The notes under the pieces were generated by a model that made no database searches, was not told the origin of the DNA, and was given only the letters and a program-made list of their open reading frames with translations. DNA of 64,000 nt from JAFEBO01 sp050730655 (GTDB lineage Bacteria; Planctomycetota; Phycisphaerae; Phycisphaerales; UBA1924): assembly GCA_050730655.1 (NCBI GenBank), contig JBOHNL010000014.1, positions 434,001-498,000 on the forward strand, given 5' to 3'. Positions 1 through 8,340 of this stretch are shown here, one piece after another (the stretch's first letter is position 1; each line of letters begins with the position of its first letter). The position numbers were made by a program, and so were the translations under genes.

Positions 1-618
1 TACGGCTATCTGGAAATTATGCGATTCATCCGGACAAAGCGTCCGGCGCGTGTGCTCGAATTCGGTCACGGTTTTTCGAGCCGGCTGTTCAAAATGTTCG
101 AATCAGAAGTCGAGATGCACGGGCTCGACGACGACCAGGGATTTCACTACTTTCCAAACGGCGACGACTGGAACGCTCGACGTCAACGCGACCTGATCGA
201 GCCCTGCCCGAAGTCGACCTTTCATCGAGGACTTCTCGGTCGCGAAAACCCGCCCGGCATCGCAGACGCCTCGTTCGACCTCATCTGTTCCGTTTCGGTG
301 ATGGAAGAACTGAACGCTCAGATCGTGCTCGGAATTCTCGAACACGCCAAACGCCTGCTCAAACCCGGCGGCTGCTTCATCAACAGCTTTGATTTTCCTG
401 TCGCGCACGCCAATCTGATCCCGCAATACGTTCAGGCGTATATCAGTTCAGGCTTCGTGTTCGACGACACCTCCAAGAGCATCGCGTTTCCCGACATGCG
501 GGAATTGCTCATCGAAAACCCGACCGCCGTCATGCTCTCCTATCAGGGCGATCAACCCGAGCAGCGCCGGTATGGCGGACATTGGAGTACGGTGGTGACT
601 GCGGCACGAAAGCTCTGA
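1..618 (+). CDS. SAM-dependent methyltransferase-like protein, 5' end outside window
   Basis: The frame is open to the first base, so the start may lie upstream; the first ATG inside the window is at 19 and gives 199 residues. The glycine-rich SAM-binding motif I is visible as VLEFGHGFS right after that ATG, which is unusually close to the N-terminus and supports a missing 5' part. Further on, FDLICSVSVMEEL and LKPGG match the acidic strand and post-motif loop of class I methyltransferases. The substrate cannot be read from sequence. It lies 257 bases upstream of the PqqD/HprK-like/glycosyltransferase operon in the same direction and may belong to that surface-polymer or peptide-modification cluster. 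Confidence 0.7.
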   Translation, partial: YGYLEIMRFIRTKRPARVLEFGHGFSSRLFKMFESEVEMHGLDDDQGFHYFPNGDDWNARRQRDLIEPCPKSTFHRGLLGRENPPGIADASFDLICSVSVMEELNAQIVLGILEHAKRLLKPGGCFINSFDFPVAHANLIPQYVQAYISSGFVFDDTSKSIAFPDMRELLIENPTAVMLSYQGDQPEQRRYGGHWSTVVTAARKL

Positions 619-875
619 AATTGGGATCGGGCAAAGTCGATCTGCTCGCCCATCGGGTTGGCCCGCCCTCGACGGTCGCGGGGCACGAGTGCATCGCGCC
701 GAAATCAACACTGTGGTAGACTCCGAACGCACCCCACGCAGAGGATGTCCGTGCGGACAATCTTCGTGCTCACGGTGAAGCCTCCGTTCGCACACCAGAC
801 TTCGTTGTCCCGACGCATCGCAGGAATTCCACACGCCAAAGTCCAGTGGCAAATGAAACTCAAAGCGGTCAACTG

Positions 876-1304
876 ATGGAAACTTCCCCACGATTTCGTT
901 CGCATCCCAAGGTCGTCCACCAAACCATCGATGGTGAAGCCATCCTGATCCACATGGAGAACGGCAACTACTTCAGTTTGCAGGAATCCTCCAGCGTCGC
1001 GTGGACCATTCTTTCGGACGGTTGTTCGGCCGCGGAACTCGTCGCGCGCTTGCGTCAAGTTTGCACAGGATGTCCGGACGGCGGATTAGAGCAGGACGTG
1101 GCGGCGTTTATCGAAGAGTTGCGCAAAGAAGATCTCATTGTCGAAGGCGATGGTGCGGGAATTCCCGTCATCCTAATCTCGGTGCCGTACACCCCGCTCG
1201 CGTTCCAGAAATTTTCCGACATGCAGGATTTGCTGCTGGCCGATCCGATCCACGAAGTAAGCGAAGCCGGCTGGCCGATGCTGCCGCCCGGTGTGAAGCC
1301 GTGA
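876..1304 (+). CDS. PqqD family protein (peptide-chaperone-like)
   Basis: About 142 residues from the ATG at 876; a GTG at 846 would add ten residues and cannot be excluded, as neither has a clear ribosome binding site. The N-terminal 90 residues have the PqqD-like pattern: a short strand (KVVHQTIDGEAILIHM), then the ENGNYFSLQESSSVAWTIL segment, where aromatic and Leu residues precede a helix ending in W. PqqD proteins bind leader peptides for radical SAM or other modifying enzymes; here no radical SAM gene is present, and the partner is the HPr-kinase-like gene starting two bases after the stop. This pairing is typical of the HPr-rel-A type of gene cluster. Function in this cluster is inferred only. 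Confidence 0.7.
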   Translation: METSPRFRSHPKVVHQTIDGEAILIHMENGNYFSLQESSSVAWTILSDGCSAAELVARLRQVCTGCPDGGLEQDVAAFIEELRKEDLIVEGDGAGIPVILISVPYTPLAFQKFSDMQDLLLADPIHEVSEAGWPMLPPGVKP

Positions 1305-1305
1305 T

Positions 1306-2376
1306 ATGAAGAGCACTCTCCACCCGCTGGAATTCGTCGACACCGGCGCGTTGCTGAAATCCTGCGCGGTCCAGTTCGAAGAGTCCTTCCGCCGCGCGGT
1401 CCGCAAGACAGGAATTCAGCAGGATCACTTTTACTCCATCGCAGGGCGCCGGGTAAAACTCACATTTGCCTCCGCCGCGCTTGCGGCGCAATTCAACCCG
1501 GCGCTCGAACATGTTCGCACGGCTCCCGGGCCCGCCGAACTCGAAGTCGGGTTGTGGGAAGGCGGCGACGAAGCAGCGCCGCGCTTGCCCGAAGCGTGGG
1601 AGCAGGCACGCTATTTTCCACGTGGCCGTATCGCGGGGATGGAGCATCCTGATCTTCGATTGGTCGTGCTTCCCGGCGTGGCAAGTCTGAGCCTGGTCGA
1701 TCTGGCAGCGAGCCGCGGCTGGTATTGCGCAGAGCAAGCGGCGCGCGTCGCGTACTGGGAGAGCGCCGCGCCACTGCGAAACATGCTCCACGCCTGGCTC
1801 GCGCGCCGAGGTGTTTTTCTGCTGCACGGGGCGGCAATCGGAACTGAGAAAGGCGTTGTACTGCTGGTCGGCAAGGGCGGTTCCGGCAAGTCGACCACGG
1901 CGCTGCTCGGGTTGACGGCCAACATGCAGTATCTGGGCGACGACTACTGCCTCTGCGAAATGTCGGGCGCGCAGCCGACCGTTCACGCGTTGTACAACTC
2001 TGCCAAGGTCTGCGACGACGCGATGCCTCGTCTGAACGGATTTCACGCGAGCCTCGGCAATCCGCACCGGCGATCGGACGAAAAGGCGGTCTTCTTCCTG
2101 AGCGGTACGCACGACGCGCAGCTGCCGCAACGCCTGCCCCTCCGCGCAATCCTTTTGCCTCATATCGCGCCGGATCGTCCGGTGGGTTTGGAGCGTGTGT
2201 CACCCGGGCAGGCGCTGGCCGCACTTTCGCCGAGCACGATCATGCAGTTGCCGGATTCCGACCAACACGATCTCGCGTTTCACGCGGCACTTGTAAAAAC
2301 TGTCCCGGCCTATCGGCTTTTCTTGAACGAAGATCGCGCCGGCATTCTGCGCGCGATAAACGGCGTGCTCACATGA
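1306..2376 (+). CDS. HPr kinase/phosphorylase-related P-loop protein
   Basis: 356 residues. A Walker A motif, GKGGSGKS, sits near residues 189-196, preceded by a hydrophobic strand and by FLLHGAAIGTEKGVVLLV, the arrangement of HprK and PEP-carboxykinase-like folds. The N-terminal half lacks the classical HprK N-domain. GDDYCLCE after the P-loop supplies the acidic metal-binding position, and the C-terminal region reads like the helical end of the family. True HprK phosphorylates HPr of the sugar phosphotransferase system; no PTS gene is in view, so the substrate is more likely a small molecule or peptide in the neighbouring cluster. It begins two bases after the PqqD-like gene and overlaps the next gene by four bases (ATGA). 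Confidence 0.7.
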   Translation: MKSTLHPLEFVDTGALLKSCAVQFEESFRRAVRKTGIQQDHFYSIAGRRVKLTFASAALAAQFNPALEHVRTAPGPAELEVGLWEGGDEAAPRLPEAWEQARYFPRGRIAGMEHPDLRLVVLPGVASLSLVDLAASRGWYCAEQAARVAYWESAAPLRNMLHAWLARRGVFLLHGAAIGTEKGVVLLVGKGGSGKSTTALLGLTANMQYLGDDYCLCEMSGAQPTVHALYNSAKVCDDAMPRLNGFHASLGNPHRRSDEKAVFFLSGTHDAQLPQRLPLRAILLPHIAPDRPVGLERVSPGQALAALSPSTIMQLPDSDQHDLAFHAALVKTVPAYRLFLNEDRAGILRAINGVLT

Positions 2377-3065
2377 ATTCGACATCAGTCAGCGCGATCA
2401 TTGCGGTTTTCAACGGCGAAGCGTTCATCCAGGACGCGCTCGCCAGTGTGCGAAACCAGACGGTGCCTCCGTTCGAAGTGATCGTGGTCGATGACGGCTC
2501 CACCGACCGCACGGCAGAACTCGTGCAGAACGAACCGGGCGTGACGCTGATTCGTCAATCCAATGCCGGCCCTTCGGCCGCTCGGAACGCCGCAATCGCT
2601 CGCGCCCGGGGCGAGTGGCTCGCGTTTCTCGACGCCGACGATCTCTGGCTGCCGCACAAACTGGAGCGCCAGTTGGCGCTCGCGAATGCGCAGCCCGAGT
2701 TCGAAATCGTATTGGGAAACTATCTCCCGTTTCTGGAGCCGGGTACGAGCTGTCCGAAGTGGCAGAATCCGCAGCAACTTGTGGACGGCGCCGAAACATT
2801 CGTGCCCAGCGTGGTGCTCGCCAGGCGAACGCTTTTTTCCCGTGTTGGCCTGTTCAACGAATCGCTGCGCATCTCCGAAGACTTTGAATGGCTGGTCCGC
2901 GCACGCCTGGCGGGCGTGACGATGGGCAGGCTGCCCGAAATTGTCACACGAAAGCGTTTACATCAGGCAAATCTCTCCCATCAACTGTCGCAGGCGCAAC
3001 GTGGCATGGCGCAAACGTTGATGCAAATCGTTCGGCAACGGCGTTCCGCGGCTTCCAATCCATGA
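2373..3065 (+). CDS. Family 2 glycosyltransferase (first of a tandem pair)
   Basis: 230 residues with a GT-A fold: VSAIIAVFNGEAFIQDAL at the N-terminus, VIVVDDGSTDRT for the nucleotide, GPSAARNAAI, and the DXD-type metal motif in FLDADDLW near residue 90. It transfers a sugar from a nucleotide donor to an unknown acceptor, in the cytoplasm. It has no membrane segment. The start ATG overlaps the stop of the HprK-like gene, and its stop overlaps the start of the next glycosyltransferase (ATGA both times), so the genes are translationally coupled. The next gene is a clear paralogue, sharing the motifs in the same order. Confidence 0.9.
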   Translation: MNSTSVSAIIAVFNGEAFIQDALASVRNQTVPPFEVIVVDDGSTDRTAELVQNEPGVTLIRQSNAGPSAARNAAIARARGEWLAFLDADDLWLPHKLERQLALANAQPEFEIVLGNYLPFLEPGTSCPKWQNPQQLVDGAETFVPSVVLARRTLFSRVGLFNESLRISEDFEWLVRARLAGVTMGRLPEIVTRKRLHQANLSHQLSQAQRGMAQTLMQIVRQRRSAASNP

Positions 3066-3748
3066 ACACGGTCAGCGTCATTACACCCGTCTGCAATGGC
3101 GAACGTTACCTTGCGCAGGCGTTGGAAAGCATCCGCGCGCAAACATTGCCGCCATTCGAAGTGATCGTGGTGAACGATGGCTCTACGGATGGCTCGGCTG
3201 AAGTCGCTCGCACCTTCGAGGGCGTGCGCTGTCTCAACATTCCCCACGCAGGTATCGGTGCGGCGCGGAATCACGGTGTGCGCGCCGCGACCGGAACGTT
3301 CTTGGCGTTCCTTGATGCCGACGATCTGTGGCTGCCGCGGGCGTTGGAGTTTTTGCTTGCGACTCTGCTCGCTGATCCGCGGCTCGACGCGGTGTTCGGC
3401 GGCGTGGAACATTTCGTGAGTGAAGATTGTCCGGACGAAGTGCGGAGGAAGTACTTCGTCCAGCACCAGGCGGATGGAGGCAGGCTGTGCGGAGCCATGC
3501 TCATCCGTGCCGAGTCGTTTCACCGGGCCGGAAAATTCGAAGAAAAGGGCACGGTCGATTTCGTTGGGTGGTATCTGCGAGCGCAGGAAGCAAAGCTGAG
3601 CATGTCCGCAATCGCACCGCTGGTCCTGCGCCGTCGCATTCACGGCAACAACACGACCATCCTCCGTCAGACGCAAGTCCCCGAGAACTACCTCACTTCG
3701 CTGCGCGATTCGCTGGCACGCCGTCGCGCCGCGGGAGATATCGATTGA
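3062..3748 (+). CDS. Family 2 glycosyltransferase (second of a tandem pair)
   Basis: 228 residues from the ATG at 3062, chosen because it forms a four-base overlap with the stop of the upstream paralogue and begins MNTVSVITPVCNGERYLAQA, the expected first strand; the frame is open upstream but that part is only the shadow of the previous gene. The nucleotide-binding motif VIVVNDGSTDGS, the GIGAARNHGV loop and FLDADDLW metal site match the first copy closely, so this looks like a tandem duplication with later divergence in the C-terminal acceptor half. Acceptor and donor sugars are unknown. Confidence 0.9.
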   Translation: MNTVSVITPVCNGERYLAQALESIRAQTLPPFEVIVVNDGSTDGSAEVARTFEGVRCLNIPHAGIGAARNHGVRAATGTFLAFLDADDLWLPRALEFLLATLLADPRLDAVFGGVEHFVSEDCPDEVRRKYFVQHQADGGRLCGAMLIRAESFHRAGKFEEKGTVDFVGWYLRAQEAKLSMSAIAPLVLRRRIHGNNTTILRQTQVPENYLTSLRDSLARRRAAGDID

Positions 3749-5346
3749 ATTTGCGAGCCGTCAAATATCCCGGCGGCTGCTGGCCCGGCGCCGGGCAACT
3801 CGAATTGCTGCGAGTTTGTCTCCAGCCCGACGATGAGGCGCGCGCCGCCTGGAAACGCTGGCGCGCGGCCGTTGATTTTGAGCGCGTGGATGGCGGCTCG
3901 TTTCGCCTGCTCGGGCTGGTCTTCCGACGCGTGTCGGCCTGGTCACTCGATGATCCGGTCCTGCCCCGCCTGAAAGGTATCTACCGCAAGATCTGGGTGC
4001 GAAACCGGATATTGCTGGAGGGAAAACCCGCGCTGCTCGAGGCGTTGCACATTGAAGGCATTCTGACAATGCTGCTCAAGGGTGCGGCATTGATTCCGAC
4101 GGCTTATCTCGACGTGGGTACGCGGGCGATGGATGATCTCGATCTCCTCGTGCCGCATGACCGCGCCCGCGATGCGATGAACGTGCTGCTGGCGCGAGGC
4201 TGGAAATCCGAATTCCTAAACAGCGAGGCGTTGATCGATTCGCTGCATGCCTGTCATTTCCGACATCCCAAGGAGGGAAACCTCGATCTGCATTGGCACC
4301 TGATGCACTCAGACTGCCGGGCCGAGGCGGATGCCGAATTCTGGAACGGCCGTATGCCCCTGCGCTGGGAAGGATTCGACACGTTTGTGCTGCAACCCGC
4401 CGATCAGCTGCTGCATACCTGCGAGCATGGTCCGCGCTTCAACAGCGTGCCGCCCCTGCGCTGGCTGGCCGACGCCTGGAAGATCATTCATGCCGACGGT
4501 CCTGCACTCAACTGGGACCGTTTCTGCCGGCAAGCCATCGATCGTCAGATCATCCTGCCCGCCCGGCTCACGCTGGAATGGCTGGAAAAAAATATCGGTG
4601 TCACCGCGCCGCCCGAGGTCCTGCGCCAGTTGCGCGCCCGGCGCGTCTCAATGTTTGAGCGGATCGAGTATCGCCTCGCGCAGCGCCCGACACCGCCCGT
4701 TTCCACCGTCGTGCAGCGCCTGCCACTGAATCTGTGCTACTACTGGCGGCTGAAGCGAAACGCCGGCGTGGTCCGCCTCGCGCGCGATCTGCCGACCTTT
4801 CTTCAGCACATCAACAACCTCGAACGGCCGCCCCAACACTACCTGCGCGATCAACTCCGCTTTCTCTGGCGCGTTCGGCTGCCGATCTTTTTGAATCGCC
4901 TGCGACGCTTTGGTGCCGCGTCGCCTGGCGACATGGAATTGATCCATCCGCTCGACATGAGCGGCTTTCATCTGCTCGAGGCGTGGCGAGGGCGGAACTT
5001 TCGCTGGTCGCGGCCCCAGGCGATTATCCGTCTGCGCCGCGAGCCGAGCCATTGCGAAGTAACGCTGGACTCCGGAGGGCTGCGTAAGTGGCGAGGCGAC
5101 TTGGAGGAATCCCTAACCGTCAAATTCAATACGCACACCGTGCCTCTGCGCGAATCGTCCAGGCAAACCGTTTCGTTCGAGGTGCGCCCCGATATGTTTG
5201 AAGAAGCCGTCTACCAGCGCATCGTCCTGCATTGTGACCCGTTGCACACCGCCACAGCGGAGACCCGCGAGCTGGGAGTTCCGGTCTTCGCCGTTCGCGT
5301 GGACCCAATCGAGGCACCGGCCGCCGCGACTCTCTTGAACCGCTAG
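3745..5346 (+). CDS. PF14907-type nucleotidyltransferase family protein
   Basis: About 533 residues if translation begins at the TTG at 3745, which overlaps the stop of the glycosyltransferase (TTGA) in the same manner as the other junctions; a second TTG follows at 3751. The core signature is MLLKGAAL near residue 109 followed by RAMDDLDLLVP near 128: a KG turn, a conserved Arg and a DxD-like metal pair characteristic of the uncharacterised nucleotidyltransferase family PF14907. The remaining C-terminal 300 residues are Arg-rich and mostly helical. Members of this family recur beside PqqD-like and HprK-like genes. The reaction is unknown; AMP or UMP transfer is the family-level guess. This is the last gene of the operon. 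Confidence 0.75.
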   Translation: MNLRAVKYPGGCWPGAGQLELLRVCLQPDDEARAAWKRWRAAVDFERVDGGSFRLLGLVFRRVSAWSLDDPVLPRLKGIYRKIWVRNRILLEGKPALLEALHIEGILTMLLKGAALIPTAYLDVGTRAMDDLDLLVPHDRARDAMNVLLARGWKSEFLNSEALIDSLHACHFRHPKEGNLDLHWHLMHSDCRAEADAEFWNGRMPLRWEGFDTFVLQPADQLLHTCEHGPRFNSVPPLRWLADAWKIIHADGPALNWDRFCRQAIDRQIILPARLTLEWLEKNIGVTAPPEVLRQLRARRVSMFERIEYRLAQRPTPPVSTVVQRLPLNLCYYWRLKRNAGVVRLARDLPTFLQHINNLERPPQHYLRDQLRFLWRVRLPIFLNRLRRFGAASPGDMELIHPLDMSGFHLLEAWRGRNFRWSRPQAIIRLRREPSHCEVTLDSGGLRKWRGDLEESLTVKFNTHTVPLRESSRQTVSFEVRPDMFEEAVYQRIVLHCDPLHTATAETRELGVPVFAVRVDPIEAPAAATLLNR

Positions 5347-5492
5347 CTCACGCCCGAGCTCGCGTCCAAAGCCGCGCACGTCCGCGCTCGGACACCCGGC
5401 GGACGGTTTCATCCCTCCGCATGCGGGCCTCCCGCCGCGTTCATTCAGGCACGGCTCTTGCGTTCACGTCATCGCGCGGCCATTTCCGGCCG

Positions 5493-5849
5493 ATGATGCG
5501 CATGGGCCTTATGACCACCGGACGACCAAACAACCTCAAGCAGATTCTGCGGCTGGAAGTCCCGCTGGTCGTTCGTCTCGGCGAGCGCCCGCTGAGCGTG
5601 GATGAGGTGGTCTCGCTGGTTCCCGGCGCGATCATCGAACTGCCCAAGCCTGCCGACGCAGAACTCGATTTACTCGTCAATAACAAGCGGGTTGGCCGCG
5701 GCGTCGCCGTCAAGGTCGGCGAAAACTTCGGCCTCCGCATCACCTTCATCGGAGAGGTGAAGGAACGCGTCGCCGCCATGGGCGGGATGACCATTACCGT
5801 GACGCAGGCAGTGGACGTGTTGCCCGAGCAGCCCGCTGCCGCGGCATAA
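5493..5849 (+). CDS. FliN/FliM-like SpoA-domain flagellar switch protein
   Basis: Roughly 118 residues from ATG 5493; ATGs at 5496, 5502 and 5511 are alternatives, and upstream in-frame sequence is Arg-rich and unlike the family. The body is a single SpoA (surface presentation of antigens) domain: LRLEVPLVVRLGERPLSVDE, then VPGAIIELPK, LLVNNKRVGRGVAVKVGENFGLRIT, ending in RV, as in FliN. FliN forms the C-ring of the flagellar motor and interacts with FliM and FliH. No other flagellar gene is adjacent; motA and motB lie about 40 kb away in this window. A type III secretion SctQ-like role is possible but less likely. Confidence 0.8.
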   Translation: MMRMGLMTTGRPNNLKQILRLEVPLVVRLGERPLSVDEVVSLVPGAIIELPKPADAELDLLVNNKRVGRGVAVKVGENFGLRITFIGEVKERVAAMGGMTITVTQAVDVLPEQPAAAA

Positions 5850-5986
5850 GGCATTTTTCCCCAATTCGCCCGTGCCATATCTGCGCAGGGCCATTCTCCT
5901 TCACAGCGAAAACTGCGCGGCGTAGGCCCGAACGAATCCCCCGCCTCAATAGGCGTCCTCGTTGGCTCGATGCAACGATGCAGAGT

Positions 5987-6030
5987 GGGGGTTGGGGATT
6001 GGGGGTGGGGGTCCGGGCGTGCAAGCCCGG
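5987..6030 (+). promoter_or_regulatory. G-run cluster and hairpin just upstream of the GH15 gene
   Basis: Four runs of four to five G (5987-5991, 5994-5997, 6001-6005, 6007-6011) separated by one to three bases fit the pattern for a four-layer G-quadruplex. Directly after it, CCGGGC at 6013-6018 can pair with GCCCGG at 6025-6030. The pair sits about 30-70 bases before the likely start codon at 6061, in the probable 5' leader. A role in expression is inference. Confidence 0.4.
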
Positions 6031-6060
6031 TGATTGTGTTCCTCGAACTGGCGCCAAGTA

Positions 6061-8118
6061 ATGCCTCGTGATATTCCGGTCGGCAATGGCGATGTGCTGG
6101 TGACGTTCGACTACCTCTACCGGGTGCGCGACGTCTATTACCCCAATGTCGGCCGGTTCAATCACACTGACGGCCACGTCCAGCGCTTCGGTGTCTGGGC
6201 GGACGGCAAGTTCGCCTGGATCGAGGACCCTTCGTGGCGGCGCGAGCTTCGCTACGAGAAGGACACGCTTGTCACCAACGTCAGTTTGATCAATCACGAG
6301 CTCGGGCTCGAATTGACCTGTCACGATTGTGTGGACTTCCACGAGCCGGTCTACTTCCGTCGCGTCGTGGTCAAGGACCTTACTGGTCGTCGGCGAGACG
6401 TGCGCTTGTTCTATCACTGGGATATGTCGATCCGAGGCTCGTCCGTCGGCGACACTGCAAATTACGACCCCGCGACCAGCAGCCTCGTCCTCTACAAGGA
6501 CGACATCTACTTCCTTTTTAACGCCTGCGATCAAAACAAGTGCGGCATCGACAACTGGGCCATCGGCACCAAGCGACTCGGCGGCGCCGAAGGAACCTGG
6601 CGTGACGCCGAAGACGGCCAGCTCGGCCGTAACGCGATCAGCCAAGGTTCGGTCGATGCAACGATCGGCTTCAATCTCGATATCGAGCCAAAAGGCGAGA
6701 GCTATGTCTCAAGCTGGCTCGCCTGCGGACGCAGCTACGACCAGGTACGCGATCTCAACAAGCGCGTAAACGAGAAAGGCCCCGATCGGCACATCTCAAG
6801 GACGCAGGCGTACTGGCGACTCTGGTGCCGCAAGGAACCGATCGACCTCTCGCCGCTTCCTGAGAAAGTGCGCGACCTCTTCTTCCGCAGCCAGCTCGTC
6901 CTGCGTACGCAGATCGATAACGGCGGCGCGATCATCGCGGCCAACGACAGCGACATCACCCAGTTCGGTGGCGATCACTACTCCTACTGCTGGCCCCGCG
7001 ACGGCGCGCTCGTCGCCTACGCCCTTTCGCTCTGCGGCCAATCCGAACTCTCGCGTCACTTCTTCCGCTTCTGTGGCGATGCGATCGAAGACAGCGGCTA
7101 CTTCCTCCACAAGTACACACCCACCGGCGAACTCGCCAGCTCGTGGCACCCGTGGATGATCGAGGGTCAGAAGATTCTGCCCGTGCAGCAGGATGAAACC
7201 GCACTCGTGCTCTGGGCCCTTCGCAAGCACTTCGCCGCATTCCGCGACGTCGAGTTCGTCAAGCCGCTTTACAACCTGCTCGTCGTACGTCCGGCTGATT
7301 GGATGCTGAAATACCGCGATGCCAACGGCCTGCCCCAGCAAAGCTGGGATCTCTGGGAAGAACGCCGGGGTATCCACACGTTCACGGTCAGCGCCACCAT
7401 CGGCGCGCTCAACGCGGCCTCGCAGTTCGCGCTCGACTTCGGCGACGAAGACCGCGCCGCGATCTACCGCGAAGCCGCCGACCGCATGCGCACCGCGCTG
7501 AAAAAATTCCTCTGGAACCCCGAGCAGAAGCGTTTCGCCCGCATGGCGATCCCGCTTCCCGATGGGACTTACCGCCTGGACATGACCAGCGACAGCGCCA
7601 ACTACGCGCTCTTCGCCTTCGGTGCGCTCGATGCCTGCGACGAAATGGTCGAGCAGGAAATGAAGGGCCTCTGGTCGCGCCTCTGGGTCAAAACCGAAGT
7701 CGGAGGCTGCGCCCGCTACGAGCGCGACTACTACCACCAGGTCGAACGCGATCACACCGACGCCGTCCCCGGCAACCCGTGGGTCATCTGCACGCTCTGG
7801 CAGGCGCAGTATCTGATCGAGCGCGCGCGAACTCTCGACGAATTGAATCAGGCGCTGCCGCTCCTCGAGTGGGCCGAAAAGCGCGCCGAAAAATCCGGCG
7901 TCCTCGCCGAACAGTTCAACCCCTACAGCGGCGAAGCAATCTCCGTCAGCCCGCTCACCTGGAGTCACGCGACCTTCGTCATCGCCGTGATGGAATACCT
8001 GCGCAAGTACGAAAAGCTCACCGCCACCAGCCTCAAACGCATCGGCGCACAAATCCAAGCCTCCCAAGGCAAGGCCGATTCCGAGGCGCTCCGCGCCGGC
8101 ATCGTCTCAGCCGGATAG
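6061..8118 (+). CDS. Glycoside hydrolase family 15 protein (glucoamylase/trehalase-like)
   Basis: 685 residues from the ATG at 6061, which starts with MPRDIPVGNGDVLVTFD, the normal beginning of bacterial GH15 proteins; an upstream GTG at 6034 would add nine unlikely residues. The first 260 residues form the beta-sandwich domain and the rest the (alpha/alpha)6 barrel. HYSYCWPRDGA is the substrate-binding WPRD motif, SWDLWEERRGIHTFT near residue 430 carries the probable general acid, and VLAEQFNP near residue 614 followed by PLTWSHATFV carries the probable general base. There is no signal peptide, so it likely acts on cytoplasmic alpha-glucans, maltodextrins or trehalose. A strong hairpin follows at 8256-8282. 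Confidence 0.9.
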   Translation: MPRDIPVGNGDVLVTFDYLYRVRDVYYPNVGRFNHTDGHVQRFGVWADGKFAWIEDPSWRRELRYEKDTLVTNVSLINHELGLELTCHDCVDFHEPVYFRRVVVKDLTGRRRDVRLFYHWDMSIRGSSVGDTANYDPATSSLVLYKDDIYFLFNACDQNKCGIDNWAIGTKRLGGAEGTWRDAEDGQLGRNAISQGSVDATIGFNLDIEPKGESYVSSWLACGRSYDQVRDLNKRVNEKGPDRHISRTQAYWRLWCRKEPIDLSPLPEKVRDLFFRSQLVLRTQIDNGGAIIAANDSDITQFGGDHYSYCWPRDGALVAYALSLCGQSELSRHFFRFCGDAIEDSGYFLHKYTPTGELASSWHPWMIEGQKILPVQQDETALVLWALRKHFAAFRDVEFVKPLYNLLVVRPADWMLKYRDANGLPQQSWDLWEERRGIHTFTVSATIGALNAASQFALDFGDEDRAAIYREAADRMRTALKKFLWNPEQKRFARMAIPLPDGTYRLDMTSDSANYALFAFGALDACDEMVEQEMKGLWSRLWVKTEVGGCARYERDYYHQVERDHTDAVPGNPWVICTLWQAQYLIERARTLDELNQALPLLEWAEKRAEKSGVLAEQFNPYSGEAISVSPLTWSHATFVIAVMEYLRKYEKLTATSLKRIGAQIQASQGKADSEALRAGIVSAG

Positions 8119-8183
8119 AGCGCCGCCGTTCGCCGCACGCAAGATCACAACAATTCTGACACACGCATCGAAACTGCAGCGAC

Positions 8184-8203
8184 CTTGCCGTACGAGCCCA
8201 AGC
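8184..8203 (-). repeat. Dispersed 20-base repeat, copy A
   Basis: On the minus strand this is GCTTGGGCTCGTACGGCAAG, identical to copies B and D. It lies 65 bases after the GH15 stop, before the hairpin at 8256. See the finding on this repeat family. Confidence 0.8.
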
Positions 8204-8255
8204 GAAGCGCACGGGCATCTCCGCTCGCCTGGACCACATGAAACCAAAGAAACGA

Positions 8256-8282
8256 CGGCGGAACCGAGGCCTGGTTCCGCCG
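8256..8282. terminator. Hairpin between convergent genes, possible bidirectional terminator
   Basis: CGGCGGAACC at 8256-8265 pairs perfectly with GGTTCCGCCG at 8273-8282 around a seven-base loop. It lies between the end of the GH15 gene on the plus strand and the end of a minus-strand gene at 8341. Neither flank has a long T run, so it may slow or stabilise RNA ends rather than be a textbook terminator. Confidence 0.55.
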
Positions 8283-8340
8283 CCTTCTTGAAGCGAATCC
8301 CCGAGGAGGGAAGACTCGCTGCTGTTGATAGAGCACGCTG

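Noticed and set aside
2888..3061. Upstream extension of the second glycosyltransferase
   Set aside because: These 58 codons overlap the first glycosyltransferase out of frame and lack family motifs; ATG 3062 with four-base overlap fits better.
3427..3744. Upstream extension of the nucleotidyltransferase frame
   Set aside because: The extension is Arg/Pro/Ser-rich and lies inside the second glycosyltransferase gene; TTG 3745 matches the overlap pattern of the operon.
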